In this document: piece by piece, positions 1 to 8,145 of the stretch
How positions within the stretch are numbered: position 1 is the stretch's first letter
How the letters are laid out: the number at the start of each line of letters is the position of its first letter
Source of the DNA: Halobacillus salinarum
GTDB taxonomy: Bacteria > Bacillota > Bacilli > Bacillales > Halobacillaceae
Direction: 5' to 3'
Length of the DNA stretch: 64,000 nt
Assembly (NCBI RefSeq): GCF_022919095.1
Contig: NZ_CP095073.1
Location: forward strand, 3,224,001-3,288,000
Notes under the pieces: generated by a model
The model's input: only the letters and a program-made list of their open reading frames with translations
Told to the model about the DNA's origin: nothing
Databases searched by the model: none
Made by a program: the position numbers and the translations under genes

Positions 1-85
1 GCCTCATAAAGATCCCCTCTCCGGCCATGATAGAAAAAACTAGTTATTAATACATACCCGTTATCATAAAAAGTAACCCTCGATA

Positions 86-104
86 AGTTTGCCTGAGGCA
101 AAGA
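86..104 (+). promoter_or_regulatory. MntR box upstream of manganese efflux gene
   Basis: The perfect palindrome TTTGCCTGAGGCAAA lies at 88-102. It closely matches the known MntR operator of Bacillus (TTTGCC-TTAAGG type). It sits about 115 bases before the start of a MneP-like efflux gene. In B. subtilis MntR activates mneP and mneS when manganese is high, so an activator site at this distance fits. No clear promoter hexamers were assigned. Confidence 0.8.
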
Positions 105-217
105 TGATTACCAAATCCAAGCTATGTGTATCAGGAAAGCATTTTTTCTCTAGACCCACTGAAGGCGTCTCTGTTAAGCTAAAACAGGCTTTAAAGTAAG
201 ATTCGGAGGAGCTTATA

Positions 218-1093
218 ATGAGTGAATATGAAAACTTAAAAATGGGAGAGAAAGGTGCTTGGGTAAGCATTGTTGCTTACGTCCTGCTAGCTGCTATAAA
301 AATTTTAGTGGCCTCCATTGGTAATTCAGAAGCTCTCCGTGCGGATGGATTAAATAATACAACCGATGTGATTGCTTCCATTGCCGTACTCATTGGTTTA
401 AAAATATCTAGAAAACCCCCTGACGAAGATCACCACTATGGACATTTCAGGGCTGAAACCATTGCCTCTCTTGTTGCAGCCTTTATCATGATGACTGTTG
501 GATTGGAAGTACTGATTGGAACCGTTCAAGATATTTTTCACCAGACCCAAACCCAGCCTTCACTAATGACAGCTTGGACAGCTATTGGTGCTGCTATTGT
601 TATGCTTTTTGTATATCGCTACAACTTGAATTTATCCAGAAAGGTCGACAGCCAGGCCTTATTTGCCGCAGCTCAGGATAATCGTTCAGACGCCTTAGTA
701 AGTATTGGTGCAGCCTTAGGGATATTTGGATCACAATTCGGTCTTTACTGGTTAGATCCTCTTGCGGGTACGGTCGTCGGCTTTATTATATGTAAAACTG
801 CCTGGGAAATTTTCAGAGATGCAAGCCACAGTCTATCCGATGGATTCGATGAAGAAGAGATAGAATCAATAAGAAATCTTATTTCTCAACACCCTGATGT
901 TTGGGTAGTAAAAGATGTAAAAGGTCGTCTTCAAGGAAACCAGACCCTTGTTGAAGCTACGATTCATATCAATCCCGAGTTTACAATTCAGCAAGGTCAT
1001 GAGATTACGGATGAAGTAGAAGACCAGCTGGAAAAGAAAATGAATATCCGCTACGCCCATATTCATATTGAACCCTATGAAGATAATGATTGA
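218..1093 (+). CDS. mneP: Cation diffusion facilitator, MneP-like manganese efflux protein
   Basis: Membrane transporter of the CDF family, expected to export Mn2+ in exchange for protons. The 291-residue protein has the family architecture: about six membrane segments in residues 15-200 and a cytoplasmic C-terminal domain from about 205. Metal-site motifs are visible: ADGLNNTTD near residue 43 (family HSxxD/DxxxD type), HHYGHFRAE near 72, and DNRSDA near 154. The ATG follows GGAGGAG by about seven bases. It resembles B. subtilis YeaB/MneP closely, and the upstream MntR box supports manganese as substrate. Single-gene unit ending before the bidirectional terminator at 1311. Confidence 0.88.
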   Translation: MSEYENLKMGEKGAWVSIVAYVLLAAIKILVASIGNSEALRADGLNNTTDVIASIAVLIGLKISRKPPDEDHHYGHFRAETIASLVAAFIMMTVGLEVLIGTVQDIFHQTQTQPSLMTAWTAIGAAIVMLFVYRYNLNLSRKVDSQALFAAAQDNRSDALVSIGAALGIFGSQFGLYWLDPLAGTVVGFIICKTAWEIFRDASHSLSDGFDEEEIESIRNLISQHPDVWVVKDVKGRLQGNQTLVEATIHINPEFTIQQGHEITDEVEDQLEKKMNIRYAHIHIEPYEDND

Positions 1094-1210
1094 TAAATTC
1101 GTGGCTTCACCGCTTTCGAACGAAGTGACGCAGCGGAGTGTTAAATATTTCTGCGGAGGACCCGGGTGAAATGAGTTTTTTCATTAGGGGTATGGGTAAT
1201 TTAGCGTAGC

Positions 1211-1310
1211 GAGGATTTTTTTCAGCGAAAACAGATTTTTTTCAGCGAAAACAGATTTTTTTCAGCGAAAACAGATTTTTTTCAGCGAAAACAGATTTTT
1301 TTCAGCGAAA
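1211..1310. repeat. 20-bp tandem repeat, five copies
   Basis: The unit acagatttttttcagcgaaa recurs with an exact 20-base period; five copies of its core tttttttcagcgaaa end at 1230, 1250, 1270, 1290 and 1310. The array abuts the terminator at 1311. The GC-rich stretch before it (about 1100-1200) contains ACCCGGGT and no ORF. Exact identity between copies suggests recent slippage or expansion. No known family recognised. Confidence 0.9.
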
Positions 1311-1338
1311 AACCAGCCTTAAACAGGCTGGTTTTTTG
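1311..1338. terminator. Bidirectional terminator between mneP and GNAT gene
   Basis: AACCAGCCT, loop TAAA-type, CAGGCTGGTT followed by TTTTTT on the + strand and by a shorter T run on the - strand. It separates two convergent genes. Confidence 0.85.
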
Positions 1339-1344
1339 TTTGAG

Positions 1345-1881
1345 TTATTTAGAAAAAGCATGAAGCAACTGATGGATGTCCTTCCAACCAAATGCGGTTT
1401 CTTCATATGTGCCCTGACCGATCGTCACTCTTTCCGCTTCGACAGGGTGTGCCCCGAGATTCGTGTAAAAAGCGCTTGACGGGTTATGAGTGAGCACCCA
1501 CACAAGCAGGGATTGATACCCTTCTTTTGCCATTGAGGCAGCAACAGCTTGGAGGAGCTTGCTTCCATATCCTTTTCGTTGATATTGATCAAGAAGATAA
1601 ATGGAATAAATTTCGCCGTCATAACCGTAATTTTTTGTTCTCTCTCGTCCTCCCGAGACGAAACCTACTACTTCTCCGTTGTCATTTTCAATAACATAAG
1701 CGATTTGCCCGTTTACCGGCGTCCTCAAAACGGTCTCCCACAAGGCAATACGATTTTCAACCGTGATATTGCTTAAGTCTCTTTCATCTATTAGATCTTT
1801 ATATGTAGATTTCCAGCTAGCTACATGGATATTAGCAATTGTTTCTGCATCTTCAAACCGGGCCTCTCTAATAAAAGCCAT
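1345..1881 (-). CDS. GNAT family N-acetyltransferase
   Basis: Acetyl-CoA-dependent acetyltransferase of unknown substrate, 178 residues. The single GNAT domain spans most of the protein. The acetyl-CoA loop is visible as YLLDQYQRKGYGSKLL (Q/RxxGxG/A) around residues 95-110, and NPSSAFYTNLGA near 130 gives the last conserved element. The ATG at 1881 follows a GAGGTAAG ribosome site. It is a paralogue of the gene at 5680-6213: both begin with the WKSTYK / WWSTYK motif and have the same layout. Function is a family-level call. Confidence 0.85.
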   Translation of the reverse strand: MAFIREARFEDAETIANIHVASWKSTYKDLIDERDLSNITVENRIALWETVLRTPVNGQIAYVIENDNGEVVGFVSGGRERTKNYGYDGEIYSIYLLDQYQRKGYGSKLLQAVAASMAKEGYQSLLVWVLTHNPSSAFYTNLGAHPVEAERVTIGQGTYEETAFGWKDIHQLLHAFSK

Positions 1882-1962
1882 TCTTACCTCGTCCCTTCCT
1901 AATAAATCTCTACTATTAGTTTATCAGAAAAAGTGGCGCCACGCTTATGGCACCACTTATAG

Positions 1963-2811
1963 TTAATGACATTGAAAGCTTGAAATCTGCCTGGTATCAA
2001 GACCTGTATAAAACCATTGTCTTTGTCTGCGATTCCACCTGTAACCTGCTACAGAGGTCCGTCCGATAAAGGTAGGGTAAAACCAAAAGGCACGACCATT
2101 ATTTAATCTAACCCACGTATATCGGTATAAACATCCCCAAAAAGATCCCGGATCCACTGCCTTTAAACTGGGACTTTCACTTCCTGGCGGGGACTCAGGT
2201 GGTGGTGGAGGTAATTGTCCTCCCTGGCCGCCGCTGAACGGAGGTCCTTGAGGCGGTTGACCTGGAACACCGAACGGAGGGAATCTTCCATCTGTAGATC
2301 CCCCATCTCCCCCGCCTTGACCTCCAGGGAATGGAAAGCCTCCTTGACCTGGCATTCCTCCCTGGCCGCCCGGAAACGGAAAGCCTCCTTGGCCCGGCAT
2401 TCCTCCCTGGCCTCCGGGGAATGGAAAGCCTCCTTGACCCGGCATTCCTCCCTGGCCTCCGGGGAATGGATAGCCTCCTTGGCCCGGCATTCCTCCCTGA
2501 CCTCCGGGGAATGGATAGCCTCCTTGGCCCGGCATTCCTCCCTGGCCGCCCGGAAACGGAAAGCCTCCTTGACCCGGCATTCCTCCCTGACCTCCGGGGA
2601 ATGGGAAGCCTCCTTGACCCGGCATTCCTCCCTGACCTCCGGGGAATGGGAAGCCTCCTTGACCCGGCATTCCTCCCTGACCGCCCGGAAACGGAAAACC
2701 TCCTTGGCCATCTGGAGATGAACTAGAACCTCCTTGCCCAGGTCCGCCGCCTTGGCCGCCGCCAAAGCCCGGGAACATTTGCCCCCACGGAAACCCTTGT
2801 TGTCGGTACAT
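1963..2811 (-). CDS. Gly/Pro-rich repeat protein with conserved C-terminal domain
   Basis: Protein of about 282 residues whose middle is nine 15-residue units, [15 protein letters not shown] with F/Y variation. It is not a collagen Gly-X-Y repeat. After a proline stretch the last 65 residues ([18 protein letters not shown] onward) form a compact aromatic-rich domain that I recognise from unnamed short Bacillus proteins, where it also follows a Gly/Pro-rich head. No signal peptide or membrane segment. I place the start at the ATG at 2811, read as MYRQQGF, because AAAGGA lies just upstream; an earlier in-frame ATG lacks such a site. Function unknown; a surface or spore-coat role is only a guess from composition. 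Confidence 0.75.
   Translation of the reverse strand: MYRQQGFPWGQMFPGFGGGQGGGPGQGGSSSSPDGQGGFPFPGGQGGMPGQGGFPFPGGQGGMPGQGGFPFPGGQGGMPGQGGFPFPGGQGGMPGQGGYPFPGGQGGMPGQGGYPFPGGQGGMPGQGGFPFPGGQGGMPGQGGFPFPGGQGGMPGQGGFPFPGGQGGGDGGSTDGRFPPFGVPGQPPQGPPFSGGQGGQLPPPPPESPPGSESPSLKAVDPGSFWGCLYRYTWVRLNNGRAFWFYPTFIGRTSVAGYRWNRRQRQWFYTGLDTRQISSFQCH
2299..2703 (-). repeat. 45-bp coding tandem repeat, nine units
   Basis: Nine units of 45 bases encode the 15-residue Gly/Pro motif. Copies differ in a mosaic way (F or Y codon, two versions of the FPG-encoding stretch), which suggests recombination between units. Copy number is likely to vary between strains. Confidence 0.9.
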
Positions 2812-2872
2812 AACGATCAATTCCTTTCTCGGAAGTATCTTTATAAGATATGCACCCATTAGGCTTCTGTGA

Positions 2873-3166
2873 TTATAAGGTCATCAAAAAAACAGCACTA
2901 ATAGCCCCAAGCACGACAACGATAATATTTACGTTTACCCAAGCGAGTAAAACGGCAGCCAGTCCTGCAATGATCCCTATTTGGGGAGCATCTGGTTTCG
3001 CACTCATAATTCCCGGGAAAATCAGTGCCCCAAGTGCAGCATAAGGAATTGCGTTCAGCCATCTGTCTATCCATTTGGGAAATTTCAGTTGATTCATAAT
3101 AAAAGCCGGAAGTATACGAGGCACTGCTGTTACTACAGCCATTCCTATGATAATCCAAATGATCAT
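2873..3166 (-). CDS. azlD: AzlD branched-chain amino acid exporter subunit
   Basis: Small membrane protein of 97 residues with three to four hydrophobic segments, partner of AzlC in an export system for branched-chain amino acids or their analogues. Family features include the RILPAFI motif after the first helix and the conserved IPYAALGAL stretch in the middle. It overlaps the end of azlC by four bases (ATGA), so the two are translationally coupled. Family membership is clear; the true substrate is inferred from B. subtilis AzlCD. Confidence 0.9.
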   Translation of the reverse strand: MIIWIIIGMAVVTAVPRILPAFIMNQLKFPKWIDRWLNAIPYAALGALIFPGIMSAKPDAPQIGIIAGLAAVLLAWVNVNIIVVVLGAISAVFLMTL

Positions 3167-3903
3167 ACCTCCTCTTCCTCCTCATCCTTTAAAATGAATA
3201 CACCAGATAGGCCACCAATGAGGGTGCCAAGGACTATGGCCCAACCCTGATTTAATCCCCACTGCTGGCCTATGAAATTAACCAGCATAGCTGTAATAGC
3301 AACGAAACTAATTCTATAATGTTTTTTTATTGCAGGAACTAATAACCCGATAAACATCGCATACAAAGCAATCCCCATGCTCTCACTTAATCTCTGTGGC
3401 ATAACATCCCCAAGTATTCCTCCTAAAAAGGAACCAACCACCCAGGAAGAATAGGCAGTGATCATCAACGATGCGTAAAACCAAGCTCCATAATCTTCTT
3501 TTGCTTCTTTTCGGTATAAAGAGGATACAGTGAAGGTTTCATCAGTCAGCCCCAAGGTTAATGGAAGCTTTGCTTTTAGAGCGATTTGTTTTAACCGGTT
3601 AACGAACGATAAGCTCATGACAAAATGGCGAAAATTCAACACAAATGTAGCAATAATAATTTCTACTGCTCCAGTACTTGCTGCCACCATACTAACGGCA
3701 AGAAACTGGGCTGCTCCAGCGAATACAAGCATACTCATCAGTGTCAGTTCCAAGAGATTCATACCTGATTGGCTGGCCAGTACACCATATGTAATTGCAA
3801 TAGGCAGATAACCAAGCATAATGGGCAGACCTGCCATCATTCCGCGTCTTACCATATGTAATCGATTTGAAGGCTCTAATTTCCTTACAGCCTGCACCCT
3901 CAT
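3163..3903 (-). CDS. azlC: AzlC branched-chain amino acid exporter subunit
   Basis: Integral membrane protein of about 246 residues, large subunit of the AzlCD export pair. The family signature GxxxxLPIAITYGVLA appears near residue 33 and FAGAAQFLAV near 60, followed by further hydrophobic helices. I choose the ATG at 3903 (MRVQAV) because GGGGGGA lies about six bases upstream; a start 15 bases earlier would overlap that site. Second gene of the pair follows with ATGA overlap. No regulator of the AzlB type is adjacent. Confidence 0.9.
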   Translation of the reverse strand: MRVQAVRKLEPSNRLHMVRRGMMAGLPIMLGYLPIAITYGVLASQSGMNLLELTLMSMLVFAGAAQFLAVSMVAASTGAVEIIIATFVLNFRHFVMSLSFVNRLKQIALKAKLPLTLGLTDETFTVSSLYRKEAKEDYGAWFYASLMITAYSSWVVGSFLGGILGDVMPQRLSESMGIALYAMFIGLLVPAIKKHYRISFVAITAMLVNFIGQQWGLNQGWAIVLGTLIGGLSGVFILKDEEEEEV

Positions 3904-3980
3904 TTTCGTTCCCCCCATTTGCTAAAGTGCCCCTATTATACACAAATTCCATCCTGTTGGGCAGATGAAAATTAAAAGTG

Positions 3981-4009
3981 TTGACAGGAATTATCCTTTA
4001 TTTTATATT
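3981..4009 (+). promoter_or_regulatory. Sigma-A promoter for NhaC-family gene
   Basis: TTGACA at 3981-3986, 17-base spacer, TATATT at 4004-4009. Transcription should start near 4015, giving a leader of about 225 bases. Confidence 0.8.
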
Positions 4010-4020
4010 ATTTCTATGCA

Positions 4021-4164
4021 CTTCAACACTTAAAAGCGTTTAAGCACGAATGCATTGGAAGCTTTCGCGCAGAAAAAGCTTGTAAAACTAGAGTGCGCAC
4101 GTTGAATACCTGAGTGGAACAACAGAATTCAGGCTTCGTCCCTTATTGGGAGGAAGCTTTTATT
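4021..4164 (+). promoter_or_regulatory. Structured 5' leader with pseudoknot and terminator (candidate riboswitch)
   Basis: Between promoter and antiporter gene the RNA can fold as follows. A closing helix TTCAAC (4022-4027) pairs with GTTGAA (4101-4106). Inside are hairpin CTTAAA/TTTAAG (4029-4044) and hairpin AAGCTTT/AAAGCTT (4059-4081), whose loop GCGCA (4067-4071) can pair with TGCGC (4094-4098). Then come hairpin CCTGA/TCAGG and a terminator-like hairpin at 4133-4157. The 3' part (GAGTGGAAC ... CGTCCC) recalls a T-box end, but no canonical T-box stem I, lysine or SAM aptamer was found. Ligand unknown. Confidence 0.55.
4133..4164 (+). terminator. Leader terminator before NhaC-family gene
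   Basis: GCTTCGTCCC, loop TTATT, GGGAGGAAGC (nine pairs, one G-G mismatch) followed by TTTTATTA. It lies inside the leader, 75 bases before the start codon, as expected of an attenuator. Confidence 0.65.
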
Positions 4165-4238
4165 AGTTAATTAAGGGCTGGCCTAAAGGCTTACACAGCC
4201 ATGAATTTAAATAGATCAGCAACAGGAGGAATAATGCA

Positions 4239-5648
4239 ATGCTTCATTTACAGCCAAAAAAGCTGCCTCATCTTATGGAGGCCTGTTCGATTTTAACTGT
4301 CATCATTTTCATAATCAGCTATTTTATTATTAACATTCAAAGCCCCCCACACGTCCCTATCCTTATTGCTATCCTTTTGATGACTAGCTATGGATTTGTT
4401 AAAAAAATACCATTTCAAACGCTTCAATATGGGATGATTCAAGGAGCACAGACTGGAATGGGCGCTGTATTATTGTTTTTCTTGATCGGCATTCTTATTT
4501 CCAGCTGGATGGCAAGTGGTACGATTCCAGTCCTTATGAATGCTGCCTTTTCCCTTTCGGGTGGACCTTGGTTTCTAGCCGTTACATTTGCCATAACTGC
4601 AATAACAGGCGTAGCCTTAGGAAGCTCGTTTACAACCGCTGCTACAGTTGGAGTCGCTTTTATTGGAGTTGCTCAATCAATGGATATATCTTTAGCCATG
4701 ACTGCAGGTGCTGTGGTGTCCGGCGCATTCTTTGGGGATAAAATGTCTCCTTTATCAGATACAACCAACCTTGCCTCTACCGTCGTAAAAGTTGATTTAT
4801 TTGATCACATCAAAAATATGGCCTGGACTACAATCCCAGCCTTTATCATTACATTCATCGCATTTATTTTATTATCCTCTAACAGATCAGATGGGTCACA
4901 ATTGAACTCATTTCAATCAGTCATTAACGATTCTGGATTAATTCATTGGACATCCTGGATTCCATTAATCGTTCTAATTGTCATGACACTGTTCAAGAGG
5001 CCGGCTTTTATCTCTTTAGCATTAAGCAGCGTGGCTGCGACCATAATTGCCGGTTCCAGAGGAGTTATCTCATGGAATTCCTTATGGGCTACGTGGTTTA
5101 ATGGATTTACAGGCGACACAAAAAGTGATGCCGTTAATGAGCTTCTTACGAGAGGCGGAATAAACGGAATGCTGTTTACTATTTCACTCGTGATTCTTGC
5201 CTTAGCACTTGGCGGCTTGTTTTTCGTGACCGGTGTAATTCCTTCAGTTCTTGAAAAAATTCAAAATACTTTAAGGACCGTCCGAGCAGTGACGATTTCA
5301 GCGGCATTAACCGCAATCGGTATCAATGTGGCCATTGGCGAGCAGTATTTGTCCATTCTTTTAACCGGCGAAGCCTATCAGGATATTTATGAAAAAACGC
5401 ACCTCGCCAAAAAAAATCTTTCAAGAACGTTAGAGGATGCAGGTACAGTCATAAACCCTCTCGTTCCCTGGAGTGTATGCGGCGTTTTCTTATCCGATGT
5501 GCTTGGAGTCTCTGTAATTCATTACCTGCCTTTCGCCATTTTCTGTTACCTCTGCCCCGTCATGACCATTATTTTTGGCTGGACCGGCAAAACACTGACC
5601 CAATCGCGGACAGATAAAGGCGCGAGCACCATAGGTGAGGCGAAATGA
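4239..5648 (+). CDS. NhaC-family Na+/H+ antiporter or amino acid transporter
   Basis: Polytopic membrane protein of 469 residues, NhaC superfamily, with about eleven hydrophobic segments. Family signatures include the GSSFTTAATVGVAFIGVA stretch near residue 128, FFGDKMSPLSDTTNLA near 163 and the later INVAIGEQYLSILLTGE block. Members exchange Na+ for H+, but several are amino acid or organic acid carriers (MleN, YheL, LysW, MetT types), and such members are often behind riboswitches or T-boxes. The structured leader here makes a metabolite carrier as likely as an ion antiporter. ATG follows AGGAGG by nine bases. Confidence 0.85.
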   Translation: MLHLQPKKLPHLMEACSILTVIIFIISYFIINIQSPPHVPILIAILLMTSYGFVKKIPFQTLQYGMIQGAQTGMGAVLLFFLIGILISSWMASGTIPVLMNAAFSLSGGPWFLAVTFAITAITGVALGSSFTTAATVGVAFIGVAQSMDISLAMTAGAVVSGAFFGDKMSPLSDTTNLASTVVKVDLFDHIKNMAWTTIPAFIITFIAFILLSSNRSDGSQLNSFQSVINDSGLIHWTSWIPLIVLIVMTLFKRPAFISLALSSVAATIIAGSRGVISWNSLWATWFNGFTGDTKSDAVNELLTRGGINGMLFTISLVILALALGGLFFVTGVIPSVLEKIQNTLRTVRAVTISAALTAIGINVAIGEQYLSILLTGEAYQDIYEKTHLAKKNLSRTLEDAGTVINPLVPWSVCGVFLSDVLGVSVIHYLPFAIFCYLCPVMTIIFGWTGKTLTQSRTDKGASTIGEAK

Positions 5649-5654
5649 TAACTT

Positions 5655-5687
5655 AACCCTCTGGAGTACCTCCAGAGGGTTATTCTT
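5655..5687. terminator. Terminator after NhaC-family gene
   Basis: AACCCTCTGGAG, short loop, CTCCAGAGGGTT followed by ATTCTTT. It overlaps the last codons of the convergent acetyltransferase gene. Confidence 0.85.
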
Positions 5688-6213
5688 TATTTAAGGTCAA
5701 GGTTTCAACAAGTTTAGGCAGTGAGTTCCAGCCAAATCCAGCTAAAGGAAGCCTTACCCCTTCAATCTCGAGGCTGTCTTCTGCGACTTTTTCTCCTCCT
5801 AAAGCTTCATAAAACCTCCAAGCATGATTGTTATTTAACAGCCATACAATTAGGTTTTTATACCCTGCCTGCTCCATACACTCCATTAAGCGTCTGGTTA
5901 GCAGGATACCTACTCCTTTTCTCTGGTATTCACGCAATATGTAAATGGCATAAAGCTCTCCATCAAACTCGAGTGGCTGGTTCCTGTTAGGACCTCCACT
6001 AATGTAGCCAATCACTTTTTCATCTTCCAAAGCTACGAAGATCCACATTTCGTTCGCCTTTATTTTTTCCTTCCATCCTTTCGTTCGTTTTTCCACTGTC
6101 ATTTTATCCAGATAGGTACGCGGCATGATCTCCTTATAGGTGGACCACCATACCTTAACACTGACCTCGGCCAATCCTTCTGCATGCTCCAGTTCAGCTG
6201 GAATTATCTTCAT
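5680..6213 (-). CDS. GNAT family N-acetyltransferase
   Basis: Acetyltransferase of unknown substrate, about 177 residues. GNAT fold with the acetyl-CoA loop ILREYQRKGVGILL around residue 100 and NNNHAWRFYEALGGEK near 135. The start is set at the ATG at 6213 (MKIIPAEL) because AGGAGGAAG lies seven bases upstream; the in-frame extension upstream has no ribosome site. Paralogue of the gene at 1345-1881. The last codons run into the terminator shared with the antiporter gene. Confidence 0.85.
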   Translation of the reverse strand: MKIIPAELEHAEGLAEVSVKVWWSTYKEIMPRTYLDKMTVEKRTKGWKEKIKANEMWIFVALEDEKVIGYISGGPNRNQPLEFDGELYAIYILREYQRKGVGILLTRRLMECMEQAGYKNLIVWLLNNNHAWRFYEALGGEKVAEDSLEIEGVRLPLAGFGWNSLPKLVETLTLNKE

Positions 6214-6301
6214 TTCGCTTCCTCCTTTTCTTCTTACGAAAGCGGTGATGTATAGATCTAAACTTAGCAAACAAACTAAATAAAAAGAGGTGTGAAAACT
6301 T

Positions 6302-7139
6302 ATGGAACACAATGACTCTAAAGAACAACTTCCTATAGATGAAACGTGGCACATGGCCCATGCGGAAGCTGAGGAAGTTTTAAATGATGTAGCTTTCTAC
6401 AGAACAATGATTGCTAATACTGCCTTCATTGGATCTCCTGACTCAAAAGAGTGGATCCTCGTCGACTGCGGGATTGCCCATTACGGGAAAAGAATTATTG
6501 AGGCAGCACATAAAAGGTTTGGTGACGTCCCCCTAAAGCCATTCTTTTGACTCACGGTCACTTTGACCACGTTGGATCTGCCAAAAAGCTGGCAGAACAT
6601 TGGGATGTTAAGATCTATGCCCACCCTATGGAAATGGATTATTTAACCGGAAAAAGAGAATACCCTGTAGGAAATTCGACCGTCGGCGGCGGTTTGTTTT
6701 CATTAATGTCTCCTTTTTTTCCTACTGAACCGAAGGATTTAAGTAAATGGGTAGAGCCTCTCCCGGAAAATGGAACGCTTCCAATACTTAGGGATTGGAG
6801 AGTGATTCACACCCCGGCCACACTCCAGGTCATATTTCATTGTTTAGAGATAAGGACCGCACATTAATTGCCGGTGATGCTATCATAACAGTTAAGCAGG
6901 AATCGAGTATGGCGGTTTTTATTCAGCATCAACATGTTCATGGACCGCCTGCCTATTTTACTCCGAACTGGTCAGAAGCGGAAAAGTCGGTTAAAAAAAT
7001 AGCTTCCTTAGGTCCGGAAACTGCTGTAACTGGACATGGACTGCCGATGACTGGGGAATTGTTCAAGAAACAGTTAAACGAGCTTGCTCAAAATTTCAAA
7101 GAGCTGGCTATTCCAAAGCATAAGGATAAATTACATTGA
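6302..7139 (+). pseudogene. Metallo-beta-lactamase-fold hydrolase, two frameshifts
   Basis: Zinc hydrolase of the metallo-beta-lactamase fold, about 280 residues when read through two single-base losses. The first follows the C run at 6529-6533: one more C restores PPKAILLTHGHFDHVG, which carries the HxHxDH metal motif. The second follows the C run at 6812-6815: one more C restores HTPGHTPGHISLF, the third metal histidine. Later GDAI and TGHGLP supply the remaining ligands. The ATG at 6302 follows AGAGGTG. All catalytic residues survive, and both lesions are homopolymer losses, so a sequencing artefact is more likely than decay. Substrate unknown. Confidence 0.8.
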
Positions 7140-7188
7140 TGAAAACGAGGACGACGTTGATTAAATAAGGCTTCGTAAAAATTGAAGT

Positions 7189-7231
7189 GTTCTCCGGATA
7201 TAATTCGCAGAATAAAGCAGAGCCGGAGAAC
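7189..7231. other. Inverted repeat between convergent genes
   Basis: GTTCTCCGG at 7189-7197 pairs with CCGGAGAAC at 7223-7231. No good T run on either side, so it is only a weak terminator candidate. Confidence 0.5.
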
Positions 7232-7262
7232 ATCGCTTTACTTACATTAGACGGTCCGGGCA

Positions 7263-8048
7263 TTACATTTCTTCTTTTCGCGATTTTTCAAGAATTGCAC
7301 TAAGTTTTTCCAGCCCCTCTAATAGGCGAGGACTTGGACGGCAGTATAAAGATTCTTCCATTATGTGGATGCGGTCTTTTGTTACAGCATGCAGGCTCAA
7401 AGCTCCCGTCCGTTTCCTTAATAGATCGGGATTCATTTTTTCTTCTTTAACCCCTACCCACACCATACATATATGATCAGGTTCTCTAGTAAGGACAGAT
7501 TCCCAGTCGGTTTTTATACTTGCTTGCCGCACATCTCTAAAAACATTATAGCCGCCAGCGAGTTCACTAATTTCAGTAAGCCAGTTCAATCCTCCTGGAG
7601 TGAAAATCGGCTTTGGCCACCATTCCCAATAGATAGAAGGCTTCGCAGCAATCTCAGCGGCTTTTCTTTTGTAACCATTTATTTGGTCAAGAAATTGATC
7701 GGCTTTCTTATCCGCTTCTTCTTCGTTACCAATCGCTTTCCCTACGCTGCGAATGTCTTCTGCAATTTCTGAAAGGGAATTTGGATTTAATACCATATAT
7801 GGCAGCCCGTATTCCTTCAATCCTTCGATATTCTTTTCCATCCCCGGCACGCTTAAAGAAGCGAGTACGAGATCTGGCTTTAATTGCGCCGTCTTTTCGA
7901 TATCAATGGATAGATCTGGACCGAGTCTTGGAAGTTCGTTTATTTCTAAAGGAAAATCAGAATAATTGTCGACACCAACCAACAACTCTATCTTTTCCAA
8001 ATAAGCGATAATCTCAGTATTACTAGGGCAAATCGACACAATTCTCAT
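7263..8048 (-). CDS. Cobalamin/iron-siderophore binding-like protein (BtuF fold)
   Basis: About 261 residues, periplasmic-binding-protein-like domain of the BtuF/FhuD class. The N-terminus MRIVSICPSNTEIIAYL and the LKPDLVLAS motif near 75 are typical. I see no signal peptide or lipobox: the chosen start (ATG at 8048, six bases after GAGGTG) gives a cytosolic protein. Members of this class without export signals exist in Bacillus as stand-alone cobalamin-binding-like proteins. No ABC permease or ATPase is adjacent, so a role in transport is uncertain. Confidence 0.75.
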   Translation of the reverse strand: MRIVSICPSNTEIIAYLEKIELLVGVDNYSDFPLEINELPRLGPDLSIDIEKTAQLKPDLVLASLSVPGMEKNIEGLKEYGLPYMVLNPNSLSEIAEDIRSVGKAIGNEEEADKKADQFLDQINGYKRKAAEIAAKPSIYWEWWPKPIFTPGGLNWLTEISELAGGYNVFRDVRQASIKTDWESVLTREPDHICMVWVGVKEEKMNPDLLRKRTGALSLHAVTKDRIHIMEESLYCRPSPRLLEGLEKLSAILEKSRKEEM

Positions 8049-8145
8049 TTCTTCACCTCTTTTTTCAGAATCCTCTGATGTTTCATTTTCTTCCATTATA
8101 GCTTATATTTAATTTAAGAAAAAAGTTAGAAAGGGATGAACCCAA

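Noticed and set aside
64-270. Antisense ORF at the window start
   Set aside because: Overlaps the MntR box and mneP start, with no ribosome site or family match.
1214-1310. CRISPR-like array
   Set aside because: Contiguous 20-base tandem copies without spacers, so not a CRISPR array.
2163-2765. Long frames on both strands over the Gly/Pro repeat
   Set aside because: Shadows caused by the 45-base periodicity; only the Gly/Pro frame has a ribosome site and a conserved end domain.
4112-4164. Canonical T-box before the NhaC-family gene
   Set aside because: GAGTGGAAC and CGTCCC are suggestive, but there is no stem I with specifier loop, the T-box core TGGNACCGCG is not kept, and the antiterminator pairing is not the usual one. 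Kept only as a structured leader.
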